DNA of 64,000 nucleotides from Bolinopsis microptera (taxonomy: Eukaryota > Ctenophora > Tentaculata > Lobata > Bolinopsidae), in assembly GCF_026151205.1 (NCBI RefSeq), contig NC_087072.1, forward strand, positions 22,082,603 to 22,146,602, given 5' to 3'. Shown here in pieces: positions 34,901 through 42,489 of the stretch (position 1 is its first letter; every line of letters begins with the position of its first letter). The position numbers were made by a program, and so were the translations under genes. The notes under the pieces were generated by a model that saw nothing but the letters and a program-made list of their open reading frames with translations, made no database searches and was not told the origin of the DNA.

Positions 34901-37900
34901 GTTGCTCAATATTGAAACAAGATCCCACAACACACCAAATGTGCGGGTTTGCACCAAATGTGCGGGCTTGCACCGCCGATCCAGTAAGAGTAAGTCGCAT
35001 TGTTGAGTTAGATACTATGGTTACTATGGTTACTATGGTTACTATGGTTACTATATTAACTGAGTGCGAGATAGATGCATGTCTCCTCTTATGACTGCAA
35101 GGATTTGGTGTTTCCCTGAGTTACGTAGAAACAAAACGTATTCGTCTCATTTTAAGACAGATTTGTGGTGAATTCGTTCTATAGCTTGAAATTTTGTGAG
35201 TGTGACAGATCTGTATTCAGTAACAGCTATTTGATATCAGCATTTGATAAGTATATTCAAGCGAAATAACAGTGTCGCTTTTGAGCACTAGAATCGACAT
35301 GATTGGTTGGGATCGTACTTTTGTATAGTTTCCTTGGTTATAATACTTAAAGCAATTTTGCACGATACAAGCGACATCTTACGAGCGACTAATTAAATTT
35401 GCAAATTTAAATATTTGCTGTTTGTGCAACCGAAAATATCCGTATTAAAGTAACCTAATCGTGTTGATATACTTTATTTACGGTGACAAATTTATTAATC
35501 ATACATAATGATAAATTACCAGGTACGGTACGTGTTATTTCTAATAATTTCCAGATAGGAAGCTCCAAATATTACTATGCAAGTAATACTCAGCCGAAGC
35601 TAATTCATCTATTTGTAGGAGTTCTTGAAGTTGAACGTAATACATGTTTAATCTACTATCCGATGATTGGAAAATGATTCTGTGCGAGAGTCGTGGCTTA
35701 GTTCTAACCGCGTGGAAGTCTCTAAAATTGGTTGATATTTGACCAGATGGCTGATAATGAGATAGGATTGCACGACGTTTTTTCACCATGTGAAACTACC
35801 ACCTTATTTGGTGAATACGAAACTTACCAAGATTTGCATTGACACCCACTTAAATCTTAAATCCTATCAAGATTATTCCCCGCATCAAATATTGACTATA
35901 GTATTTGAATAATCGTACTTGATCTTGTCAATATCTCAAATCTGGTGATCTATTACCTTCAGTAATACATTGTCAGCAACTCAATTGATTTAGAACCTCT
36001 AAAGTTTATACTAGATGACGTGATCGTACCTCTAGTGATCCGATGTCGTTGAAGCCCATCTCAACCACGTCTTCCTTCCACAAGTTACCGAGTGCCAGCT
36101 TCCCCCCTGTTGCTCTAACCTTTAAACCTTTCGATAGCGGCAAAATCTCTGAGAGGAATAAACGATTGAAATTGATTTTCAGAAGGACGTAATTGACCTT
36201 TTAAAAACAAATCAATTTTATTTGTCTCAGTCTGAAACCGTTCTTTATGACACCCAACATTTAAGTGGACCGGGGATTATTAACAAAAAACAGCTGAAAA
36301 ATTCTAATCTAGCGATTTTCAATGTTCGGCTTACCGGTAAAAACTTCATGTTGTTCGTCTCCTTTCTTTCTTAGGATGACCTTGGCTTCTCCTGTCTCAC
36401 TGTTCCAGTTGGCACAGAAGAATCTCCAACTGTCGTCCTTTAGAGCGATCTTTGGGACAAGTCCATGGTCGGTGTGGAGTCCAGCCATTGTGAAGTGAAT
36501 GTGACTCTGAAGCAGATAAACATGATACAACTAGAATAGCTCCTTGCAGTAAGGGCATTTTCCCTTTATTTTTCTGGCGGTTGGCATTTCTTCTCTGGTG
36601 TGGCAAGGTTTATAAATATAAATGTGGTGATTGTGGTTTGGCCCTACCGTGTGTGTATCGAATCTGAGAGCGTTCCAATGATCTTCATTAGCCATACTGA
36701 AAATAGACCCGACGGCATCCTTAGTCCTCAGCCAGAAGCATAGAGCTAGTTCTGTCAACTCTGTGATATTTGAACGTTTTAGTTGCTCTACTTACGGTAC
36801 ATTTTTAATAAATTAATAGTAACAATCATTGCTGAGTCACAGATCAGTCAATAACTAATGGTTGTGAACGCTGACAATGTAGCTCTCTCTAATATTCTAT
36901 CATTCAATAGTATCAGTATCTGATGTACCTTCGGCAAACGGCTCGTCTACAATAACGTAGCTTGAGAGCGTACCCTCAAAATGAGCAACTTTGTTGTCGA
37001 ATTCCTTCAACTTTTCTTCCGTCTGAAAAGATTTATGATCTTGAAACGAGCATTTTTTTTCATTGATATCAGTAACTCAATGACACTATAAGCGTATTAT
37101 TTGAGTAATGTCCTGGAACATGTTTATTATTTTGTGAGGATGCTGAAAGAGTGGACTAAGGTTCTCTTTACGTTTGTGTCTTGTATGTTAATACATTGAC
37201 TGACATTTCCCGGTTAAGATATATGATGTAATGAAACCATGGTGTTGATGCATTACCATATCGAGGTATAGTGATGCAAATGGTTCATTAGTATCTCAAC
37301 TATTAAATAAATGAGCCAGAGATCTCAAAGGCCAAGGAAGCAATATGTGTCAAATTTTCCTTCTAATATATCAAAATAATGTTATTTTATGGCAGCTTTG
37401 GTGACTTATAACGCTTTTTGTTAATTTGTAATTCGTGCTTGCTGAGGTGACGCATAGATCATACTTCATATTCCAAAATAGCAAAATGATGCAATGTACG
37501 CCACTTTATAGAACACGTTTCTTGGGGCATAGTGGATTCATTTTATGTGTGATTTTGTACTGAGAATATATCTACATTAATCTGTATCTGTAAACCTACC
37601 AGATTATTGTAAAGAAAACTGACTTATTTCCTTGGCAACTATATGCAGAATGATAAAACTGTAAACCCAAACCTGGGTAACACTAAAAGCACAAATACTC
37701 ATATCAAAGGAATGTAGCTACCTGGCAGCTGTAACTAGCAAGATCTGTTTCAGTCTGACACGTGACATCCTTTGTCTTGCTGTGATCAGGAAAGAACGTA
37801 TCAGTGACGTCACTGATACACCTCAAAGTGATAACCTGAAGTTTTGATTAGTTTCATTTGTCATTTTTATAACATATCAATACCAGAGTCTTGTAGTTGT

Positions 37901-39647
37901 TTGATCTTCACGAGCCAATATTATGTAAAATAATGATAAACTAAGATCGTAGGTGGCCGATATAACGAGATTGGTGCGTATGACGCACAGATTGCTTCAT
38001 GAATCAAGTTAAACGGATATATAACATATATTATATAAGTTTAGTATATATAAGTTTAGTATATATAACATATATTATATAAGTTTAGTATATATAAGTT
38101 TAGTATATATAAGTTTAGTATATATAATATATATTATACAAGTTAACATTATAATAACCTCTGAGGGTGAGACGTGCTCATTTGCAGATCTGTTCACGTA
38201 CTCGACGTTTAGTGACGCAGTAAAATCGTTTAAGTAGCAGCCTGCAGAAATATTTGCGATCCTTTGACGCATCAAACGGCAGTTTCCAGTAATGGGTTAG
38301 CAGATCAAATGGAATAGTTTAGATTATTCCACCATAAAGATGCTTTTACAGATCAATTATCTAGTGCTGAGTTCATAAATCCTTGGGCTTGGTGCTATCT
38401 AGAATAAAACCAATCTCTCAGTATAAACTGGTACTATTCCCTACGTATTTTCAATAATGAAGATCAATTTTGTTCTGATAAAACCAGTTTATGTTTTGAA
38501 CATTAATTAACAGAAGTGCTTGTCTAACAATAACATACCACATATCTCCCCGCTCCACTTCAATATTCCCTGACATTCCACCTCCGAGGTGGTCACCTGT
38601 GTGATCATCTGTCGTATCAAATCAAATTATTTGTCATTATGTTAATAAATCATGATATGCAAGTTTTAATTTTTAAAGTTTTGAAACCGTTTTAAACCCG
38701 GTCCCCAAACAAAACAAACAAACCTCCTCCCGGCCCGTCAGAGTTAGTCTGTAGTGAACTGTAACGCTTGTTTCATTACTTGTAGTGGCATTTCCGATGA
38801 AGTCTATCGGACCGTACTGCTTGTCCGGCTCGCTTTCAGCTTCACATCTGTTTAGGGAATCGTGTTTAAAGTTTAGATAAACCTTGATCGTGAGCACATA
38901 ACTAGTGTTTTGAAGGCTTGTATTTGTTCTAGAACAAGTATTACCGGACATAAAGTTCACTTCTTTGTCCTATGTTCATACACGTGTATTCCAAATAAGA
39001 GCAACTGTACTCAGTGTCAATAGCTGCTTCCAACTCCTGAAAAACAGAGAAGATGATGAATCTATTTTCCAGAACATGTGCATGTCTTTTTTTAATGATA
39101 AATATATTAAATAAATATATATATTAAATCTGATTATATTATTAAATCATTTCAAAACTGTATCTACAGCTGGCAAGGTTTTAAGTTTATATCATATCGT
39201 TAATCGTCAGCTCGCTTGTTATGAATCAATGCGAAGAGAACCAGGGAAGAAATTATCATTTCCTGGTGTGTTTCAAAACAACTCACATCAAAGTGCTGGT
39301 ATCCCTCGTTGCAGATACGCTGTTTTTCTTCCCCCACTGTACCCTCAACTTTGAGACGTAGAAGATAGGTGCAGCTTGATATGGTGACAAGGACTGAAAT
39401 TAAGAAGCTTTAGTGAAGTTTACCCAGTAATATAAGTGAAGTGTGATCAGATTGTTTGATCGAGTGTTAGTGTAACAGAAAATTAATGGGGAGACTGCAA
39501 TTTTGAATTTATAAATTTACGACCTACAAAATGTAAGAACATTAAAAACATTAGATACTGGCTGGACGAGTATATCGCCCTTTTTCGCTATTACTGTAAT
39601 CAGTTCTTACCTGATATAGCGATTAAATGCAGTGGGTTGGGTACCAT
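4491..39647 (-). CDS. Receptor tyrosine kinase with sushi, tandem pentraxin-like and LDLa ectodomain (27 coding exons)
   Basis: Rebuilt exons, 5' to 3': 39611-39647, 39287-39393, 38984-39036, 38724-38847, 38539-38596, 38159-38241, 37722-37835, 36929-37022, 36648-36760, 36335-36506, 36030-36148, 32679-32766, 24117-24236, 19233-19384, 17946-18108, 16844-17018, 15736-15818, 12269-12481, 11762-11878, 8416-8549, 6612-6741, 6004-6251, 5639-5891, 5311-5426, 5070-5168, 4880-4969, 4491-4757. They sum to 3522 nt (1173 residues plus stop). Every junction is GT-AG and phase-consistent. The product is a type I membrane protein: signal peptide (residues 1-20), three irregular sushi-like modules (about 20-192), two pentraxin/LamG-like domains (about 193-387 and 388-618), sushi (619-689), LDLa (691-725), membrane span (732-752), kinase (774-1055) and tail. 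It would phosphorylate tyrosines in trans after ligand-driven clustering; the ligand is unknown. All key catalytic motifs are present. I cannot place it in a named kinase family. The structure is inferred from sequence, without transcripts. Confidence 0.9.
5070..6741 (-). CDS. Receptor kinase exons 21-25: tyrosine kinase domain
   Basis: Exons 6612-6741, 6004-6251, 5639-5891, 5311-5426 and 5070-5168 encode residues 774-1055. Visible motifs are the glycine loop GEGAFG (786-791), VAVK lysine 813, helix C glutamate in FLEEI (about 830), and HRDLAARN (909-916, tyrosine-kinase type). DFG is at 929-931, followed by an activation loop with tyrosines 937, 939 and 942, then [15 protein letters not shown] and [12 protein letters not shown]. 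All catalytic residues are present, so the enzyme should be active. For exon 22 two acceptors six bases apart (exon start 6251 or 6245) both keep frame; 6251 gives the length expected from FGFR-type kinases. Confidence 0.95.
8416..8549 (-). CDS. Receptor kinase exon 20: membrane span and juxtamembrane segment
   Basis: Residues 732-752 ([19 protein letters not shown] and on) form one hydrophobic span. A stop-transfer run ([15 protein letters not shown]) follows, fixing the kinase on the cytoplasmic side. The exon ends in phase 0 with TDDWE just before the kinase. Confidence 0.9.
11476..11617. mobile_element. hAT-like MITE (142 bp) with cctcgg repeats
   Basis: Inverted ends caagggtcgac at 11476-11486 and gtcgacccttg at 11607-11617. 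The 8-bp duplication ttttttct flanks it at 11468-11475 and 11618-11625. The interior holds repeated cctcggcctcgg motifs in two blocks. No coding capacity. It lies in intron 19 of the receptor kinase. Confidence 0.8.
11762..11878 (-). CDS. Receptor kinase exon 19: LDL-receptor class A module
   Basis: Residues 690-728 in one phase 1-1 exon. Six cysteines at 691, 699, 703, 710, 716 and 725 have LDLa spacing, and the calcium-binding acidic stretch [13 protein letters not shown] is intact. LDLa modules bind a calcium ion and often a protein ligand. Here the module sits right against the membrane, leaving only a short stalk (KCPGTNTHW). Confidence 0.93.
12269..12481 (-). CDS. Receptor kinase exon 18: canonical sushi/CCP module
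   Basis: Residues 619-689 in one phase 1-1 exon, the usual organisation for sushi modules. Four cysteines (622, 655, 671, 688), ITYNC before the second, and the Trp (EWEPAG) before the fourth are all present, with NST and NAT as possible glycosylation sites. The acceptor used here is cccctcag just above 12481. Three more copies of the same acceptor and exon start lie upstream in the intron in a 60-bp tandem repeat, so the true 5' end of this exon could instead be 12541, 12601 or 12661 without breaking the frame. Confidence 0.85.
12470..12671. repeat. 60-bp tandem repeat (about 3.4 copies) spanning an exon start
   Basis: The unit beginning gctggacagatctcaactga repeats at 12470, 12530, 12590 and partly at 12650. 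On the minus strand each copy contains the acceptor and the first residues of the sushi exon (EICPA). Copies are essentially identical, so the expansion is recent or kept homogeneous. The unit is 20 codons long and free of stops in the exon frame. Confidence 0.9.
12756..12875. mobile_element. hAT-like MITE (120 bp), near-perfect foldback
   Basis: Starts ggttcttttgcgatagtc and ends with its reverse complement at 12875. The 8-bp duplication aatatgta flanks it (12748-12755 and 12876-12883). The inside alternates gacaactagcgc and its complement, so the whole element can fold on itself. It shares ends with the much larger element at 25006-26525. Confidence 0.85.
12885..13060. repeat. AT-rich 17-bp tandem repeat
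   Basis: About eight copies of tatattaatataatatg grading into (AT)n, directly beside the MITE at 12756-12875, inside intron 17 of the receptor kinase. The MITE's target duplication has the same sequence as the repeat. Confidence 0.8.
13061..15507. other. Intron 17 of the receptor kinase gene, plain part
   Basis: No exon with splice sites and domain match, and no transposon end seen. The 13936-14289 frame (117 codons) has no recognisable features. A short gagaga-rich run lies near 14634-14660. Confidence 0.45.
15508..15566. repeat. Perfect 25-bp inverted repeat with a CRE-like loop
   Basis: Arms taccctggccttaaagactt and so on (15508-15532) and their exact complement (15542-15566) enclose a 9-base loop. 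TGACGTCA, the cAMP-response-element palindrome, sits at the arm-loop junction. It is in intron 17. It could be a short foldback element or a structured regulatory site. Confidence 0.8.
15736..24236 (-). CDS. Receptor kinase exons 13-17: second pentraxin/LamG-like domain
   Basis: Exons 24117-24236, 19233-19384, 17946-18108, 16844-17018 and 15736-15818 encode residues 388-618. Landmarks are [82 protein letters not shown] and [17 protein letters not shown]. The last is the classic pentraxin 'G-I-x-x-x-N-x-W-x-x-x-L' end. It aligns piece by piece with the domain before it (HFTMAGL versus HFYMAGI), and three of the four internal junctions share phase, so the pair arose by duplication inside the gene. 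The domain is spread over 8.5 kb because introns 13 and 14 have taken in mobile DNA. Confidence 0.85.
16438..16590. repeat. 44-bp tandem repeat (about 3.5 copies)
   Basis: Units containing cgtccacaactggtgtggct plus ttattgctgttatactggtt; the last copy has an internal deletion. Intronic, between exons 16 and 17 of the receptor kinase. Confidence 0.85.
17031..17297. repeat. 26-bp tandem repeat interrupted by a copied splice acceptor
   Basis: About ten copies of tagtttttcttaaatacctt plus gacttt. At 17219-17238 the array contains a second copy of the 20 bases that form the exon 16 acceptor and exon start (17011-17030). The array begins immediately upstream of exon 16 on the minus strand. Confidence 0.85.
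17346..17445. repeat. Short imperfect repeats with gagcagtaggt
   Basis: Three partial copies of a roughly 40-bp segment containing agagcagtaggta and attagtactag. Intron 15 of the receptor kinase; the minus-strand open frame across it is not coding. Confidence 0.6.
18165..18720. repeat. Diverged direct duplication in intron 14
   Basis: The segment around 18170-18240 (aaaatctggttactcgctcc, then caatcatggagaggt, then catttccaggaatt) recurs at about 18632-18706 with scattered changes. A related piece lies at 18295-18360. It is an old local duplication or an unidentified repeat family. No coding sense. Confidence 0.55.
19777..21830 (-). mobile_element. Composite element: LINE fragment enclosed by 270-bp inverted repeats
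   Basis: Inverted repeats lie at 19777-20043 and 21494-21765 and end in ctagcaggaacccg and its complement. Between them a minus-strand reverse transcriptase tail is encoded (20256-21267). The 13-bp sequence tattttatgagca occurs just outside at 19764-19776 and 21831-21843 and may be the target duplication. If so, about 65 bases including a poly-C run belong to one end only. An internal pair, tatcgtctcgctttat (about 21331) and aataaagcgagacgat (about 21471), is also inverted. The element sits in intron 13 of the receptor kinase. Confidence 0.75.
20256..21267 (-). pseudogene. LINE-type reverse transcriptase C-terminal fragment, frameshifted
   Basis: Two overlapping-sense frames, 20860-21267 and 20256-20828, join after a one-base shift near 20860. 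The first resembles the region after the polymerase core in non-LTR elements ([38 protein letters not shown]). The second has [16 protein letters not shown], then [14 protein letters not shown], then a CxxC-type ending (CKACS followed by [19 protein letters not shown]). The polymerase core and endonuclease are missing. It is a dead fragment, not a host gene. Confidence 0.8.
22308..22465. repeat. 9-bp tandem repeat (cctacacat)n
   Basis: About 17 copies with a few variants (cctacacatt, catacacat). Two overlapping plus-strand frames stay open through it only because 9 is a multiple of 3. Intron 13 of the receptor kinase. Confidence 0.9.
22690..23505. mobile_element. 816-bp foldback built from ccggctataag palindromes
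   Basis: Outer arms ttggtagatcaccgaccggc (22690 on) and the exact complement ending at 23505 bracket dozens of ccggctataagccgg and ccggcttatagccgg units. The left half is largely the reverse complement of the right half, with the axis near 23060. No transposase and no clear target duplication. It is probably a non-autonomous foldback transposon in intron 13. Confidence 0.75.
24282..24340. repeat. 9-bp tandem repeat (caatgtaca)n
   Basis: About six copies ending just upstream (minus-strand sense) of the exon 13 acceptor at 24237-24238. Confidence 0.85.
25006..26525. mobile_element. hAT-like foldback element (1520 bp) with subterminal cagcgcta arrays
   Basis: Ends ggttcttttgcgatagtc at 25006 and its complement at 26525, with the 8-bp duplication ggtgttct at 24998-25005 and 26526-26533. 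About 500 bp at each end is inverted and packed with gacaactagcgctgg and ctagccagcg units. The roughly 450-bp middle holds several ccctaa repeats near 25620-25720 and no open frame. It is related to the 120-bp element at 12756. The subterminal repeats resemble transposase-binding arrays known from hAT elements (inference). Confidence 0.85.
26777..27109. repeat. Long hairpin H1 of a foldback family
   Basis: Arms of about 150 bases (from atatttgaccaaaacccata to its complement ending 27109) around a spacer of about 40 bases. Two related hairpins lie at 28664-29179 and 31799-32161. Intron 12 of the receptor kinase. Confidence 0.85.
28119..28438. mobile_element. Inner MITE-like block, copy 1 (acagtgctggc ends)
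   Basis: The inverted ends acagtgctggcaag and cgccagcactgt enclose a segment with gtatactatgtaccccctt, a perfect GC hairpin (gtgcacgcgaagcgtgcac) and a second one around ggcggccgaaggcc. It is absent from the second body copy (29180-30210), which suggests a separate insertion into the larger repeat. Confidence 0.65.
28664..29179. repeat. Long hairpin H2 of the foldback family
   Basis: Arms at 28664-28830 and 29028-29179 match each other closely and differ from H1 and H3 at the same positions on both arms. The spacer of about 200 bases is unrelated to the H1 spacer. Confidence 0.85.
30420..30765. mobile_element. Inner MITE-like block, copy 2 (inverted)
   Basis: Reverse-oriented copy of the block at 28119-28438, from acagtgctggcgag to cttgccagcactgt. 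It carries three or four aaagggg units plus the same GC-rich hairpins with compensating changes. Confidence 0.65.
31799..32161. repeat. Long hairpin H3 of the foldback family
   Basis: Arms of about 150 bases around a short spacer, with its own set of matching substitutions relative to H1 and H2. Adjoins the inverted body copy to its left. Confidence 0.85.
32679..37022 (-). CDS. Receptor kinase exons 8-12: first pentraxin/LamG-like domain
   Basis: Exons 36929-37022, 36648-36760, 36335-36506, 36030-36148 and 32679-32766 encode residues 193-387. The pentraxin fold order is visible: [20 protein letters not shown] (strand leading to the first Cys), [10 protein letters not shown], then [18 protein letters not shown] (the W-x(n)-C-x-x-W motif), [10 protein letters not shown], and [15 protein letters not shown] near the end. 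The exon phases (0-1, 1-0, 0-1, 1-0, 0-1) largely parallel the next domain. Pentraxin and laminin-G-like folds bind glycans, lipids or proteins, often with calcium. I do not see a confidently conserved calcium site. Confidence 0.8.
32767..33180. other. Intron 11 of the receptor kinase gene, left part
   Basis: No exon or repeat recognised. The 105-codon plus-strand frame at 32669-32986 overlaps exon 12 on the other strand and is a shadow. A run of about 17 G starts at 33180. Confidence 0.5.
33327..33879. repeat. 9-bp tandem repeat (taaccatag)n, about 61 copies
   Basis: Highly regular, with occasional catgg, ccgtag and catat variants. It gives open frames on both strands, encoding repeats of TIV, MVT and LLW; none has a plausible gene context. 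Intron 11 of the receptor kinase. Confidence 0.95.
34150..35395. repeat. 130-bp direct repeat pair, about 1.1 kb apart
   Basis: The segment at 34155-34277 (cttttgagcactaaaatcga, then tggttgggatcgtacttttg) recurs at 35277-35383 with few differences. Flanks differ. The second copy lies 0.2 kb past a short ttactatgg array (35014-35052), the complement of the large array unit at 33327-33879. The intervening sequence has no exon. Confidence 0.7.
35014..35052. repeat. Short 9-bp array (ttactatgg)n, four copies
   Basis: Same 9-mer as the 33327-33879 array but in the opposite orientation, about 1.1 kb away and still within intron 11. Confidence 0.8.
37722..39393 (-). CDS. Receptor kinase exons 2-7: three irregular sushi/CCP-like modules
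   Basis: Exons 39287-39393, 38984-39036, 38724-38847, 38539-38596, 38159-38241 and 37722-37835 encode residues 13-192. Sushi hallmarks recur: RICNEGY (second-Cys context), [14 protein letters not shown] (third Cys, Trp, fourth Cys), and VITLRC then VTCQ then YSCQ. The modules are not clean. The second has HYRL where the second Cys is expected, and spacing in the first is short. Sushi modules usually bind other proteins. Donor gttatt after exon 6 (38159) is a weak but usable site, and without that exon the frame would meet a stop. N-glycosylation sites are present (NATT, NETS). Confidence 0.75.
38028..38140. repeat. AT-rich repeat (tatataagtttag)
   Basis: About six copies of a 13 to 15-bp unit mixed with (AT)n, just downstream of exon 6 (intron 6) of the receptor kinase. 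Confidence 0.75.
39611..39647 (-). CDS. Receptor kinase exon 1: start codon and signal peptide
   Basis: The ATG at 39647-39645 opens [12 protein letters not shown] and is cut by a strong donor (gtaagaac) in phase 1. Joined to exon 2 it gives the hydrophobic leader [20 protein letters not shown], a good secretion signal with cleavage likely near residue 19 or 20. The start was chosen because it alone gives a leader in frame with exon 2. Upstream 5' UTR exons cannot be seen. Confidence 0.75.
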
Positions 39648-40719
39648 ACTGTGTAACCACAGAGACTATTTCAATCCCTTATTAGCCTTGGATGAAGCTG
39701 ATAGTGGATATGATAATTTATTTGCTATGCTTATCGTCAATTTAAAGGGCTTGATTTCAAATCTTTTTTGCGTCCCTCAAATCAGCATTCACACTATGAC
39801 TATAAAGAAGAATTAAATCCAAAAATTGTACACCAATACACAATGTCCAATGTTCATATAGTATCCCAGATACTATCCCAGATAACAGCAAAGCCTGATT
39901 TAATCAGATCAACATTTAGAACAATAAAAAGTTCTAAACAGAATCTAAGAGCAAGGTTTATCGAATGGCGCATCTTTTCAATGACAGAATATTGGACCGC
40001 TTCTTAAACAAATGGTAAGTATGAAATCAAAATATATGTCAGGGACGGACTAGATATAATAAAAAGCACTTGTTAAGATATTGACTTTTGTATTAGCTGT
40101 TTCGGACAATTCTTCATGTGCTTATGCGGGTGGCGGCCAATGATTCATGATTAATCGAAAGACGAAACTATGATTTCGCTTTTCAAACCTGAGCAACGGT
40201 AATCAATCAACTCTCGCAGACTTGAAAATTGATAAAAATGCAACAAAATGAAATAAACTTTACAGTTTAGGGCCACATTCTGTAGAATAGCATTTGTTGT
40301 CTCATTTTGCTACTCAAGACATGATTTGCAGCATTTTCTCTAAAGCACTGGTCGATTCTTCGCATAAGGTTCTAGGCGGCTTACCAAATGTATCCTGTGA
40401 TCTGTTCTGTAGGAATGTTTTCACGTTATTTTTACAGTTATATCAATGACAATATGGTGCCGACTAGTACTACCAGTCGTCTTTATGCTACATTAAAGTA
40501 CTCATCGGGAGATTTGTGGTAATCTCAAGGGCCGTACTATACAAATACAACTTTTACAATCCTGTAGAATGGCAGATTGTAGCAGCTTTATTCGGTAGAA
40601 CTGGAATATCAAAAGAAAGAGGCTATTTGCTCTGATAAGCTCATTTTCTTCTGTGGCAAAAGTCTTCGTTGCATGTTTTCTGAGCATTAGCTTAACTTAT
40701 ATTAACTTATTAGCTTATA
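39648..40719. other. 5' flank of the receptor kinase gene
   Basis: Contains the promoter and any 5' UTR exons of the kinase, none of which I can place with confidence. Two short frames (39768-40007 plus, 40502-40687 minus) show no domain or splice context. Confidence 0.4.
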
Positions 40720-42046
40720 CAGGGTGGCCCATAAGTGACTACCCACACGCAACCTCTTAATAACTCACGTAATTCGTCTCCAAATTGCACCAAAATTTCA
40801 GAGATTATAGATATGGGTCAAACTTAGATTTCCTGAAAGTTTCGTAAGCCACGCCCAATTACAGTGGGCGTGGCGTGACACTCCCTCTTTTTCACTATTG
40901 TCTTCATAAAATGAGAACGCTTTAAGCTAAGAACTCAAATTTTTTTGCACACATTTGGCTTGATAATTGAAAACTTTTCCCAAAGTTTCAAGTTCATTGG
41001 TTAAAATATGGCTAAGTTATGAGCATTTCAAAACTCATCAGATACGTGATCCGAGCACTCAGTCAGTGATCTCGTCACTTGGTTAATGGCCTGTTTGGCT
41101 CACATGCACCGCTTGATTGGTTGCAGCCTGCTTATGGGCCGGCCTATACAGCTGACAGCACCTATAGGTGGAATCCTAGGACCTTACTTTTACGAAGAAA
41201 ACGGAAGTAGAGTGACAGTCAACGGAGTTCGCTATATGGATCTGCTGGAGAACAAGTTTTATCCTGATCTGTCGCAGTTCTCCTTCAACAACCCCTACCT
41301 CACCACGGACTTCTTCCTGTGGGGGTGGGTGAAGGACCAACTCTATAAGAGATATCCTATTGCAAACATCACGCAGCTAAAGCACCACCTGATCGACATC
41401 ATCCATAATATGGACCCAGCGTTTGCTACGAACGCTTGTCGGAGTGTGAAGAAGCGGTGCCTCAAGGTGATTGCAGCTGGGGGACGACAATTTGAACATC
41501 TTAATTGAAATTATTGAATTGTGTGGGAATTTTTATTAGTTGATTTCATTTATTGATTTATCCTAAAAATTTGTGTTTTCCTTTCTAGCAAAGTCATCAT
41601 CGGTATCCAATCAAAGCCTAATGAACCTCATTAATACACGCTAACGCCTTACTCTTGATCAGATTGGGTGACGAGATCACTAATTGAGTGCAAATATCAC
41701 TGACTGAGTGCTCGGATCACATATCCGATGGATTTTAAGATGGTCATAACTCAGCCATATTTTAACCAATGAACTTGAAACTTTTGGAAAAGTTTTCAAT
41801 TATCAAGCCAAATGTGTGCAAAAAATTTTGAGTTCTTAGCTTAAAGCGTTCTCATTTTATGAAGACAATAGTGAAAAAGAGGGAGTGTCACGCCACGCCC
41901 ACTGTAATTGGGCGTGGCTTACGAAACTTTCAGGAAATCTAAGTTTGACCCATATCTATAATCTCTGAAATTTTGGTGCAATTTGGAGACGAATTACGTG
42001 AGTTATTAAGAGGTTGCGTGTGGGTAGTCACTTATGGGCCACCCTG
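40720..42046. mobile_element. Tc1/mariner-type element with 351-bp inverted ends
   Basis: Starts cagggtggcccataag at 40720 and ends in the complement at 42046, flanked by TA on both sides (40718-40719, 42047-42048). Inverted repeats run 40720-41070 and 41696-42046 and are nearly identical. The interior holds a deleted transposase (41086-41508). It lies about 1.1 kb upstream of the receptor kinase start codon. Confidence 0.9.
41086..41508 (+). pseudogene. Internally deleted mariner-type transposase
   Basis: 140 codons. The middle matches the pre-catalytic region of IS630/mariner-like transposases (GGILGPYFYEENGSRVTVNG, then RYMDLLENKFYPDL). It then jumps to the C-terminal signature YLTTDFFLWGWVKDQLYKRY, so the central segment with an expected catalytic Asp is gone. 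The remainder is open to the stop at 41506-41508. Not expected to be active. Confidence 0.85.
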
Positions 42047-42489
42047 TATGTGTGCGGAATTATAAGCATCACATGACTGACGTTATAATAGAAATAGTAA
42101 GAATTAATAGAAGGTACAATGAGATGTTTGATTCTAGATAGTGAATAATAGAAGCGATCACCAAGAATCAAGATTCAAAATACAATCTGTAACTTGAAAG
42201 TGGACTCGAAAATTTGGACCAAAATCTGTTCTGACAATGTCACTACTTTTCTTGCCGAATTTTTACTGAGAAGGTGCATCATTACAGTTTATCATAAAAT
42301 TTGAGTATAAGAAATACTCTCGAACACACTAGATCAAATTAAAATCGGGCTCTAACAATGTATTATGTCATACCTACAGCACAGTCACCATCTAAGAATT
42401 TTGGAAGAGCACCAAAAATGATATTTTTTTTCGGATCATAAAAAATTCCAACCCTTGAAGTGGTGATCTTATTCCTCTATGGAAGATGA

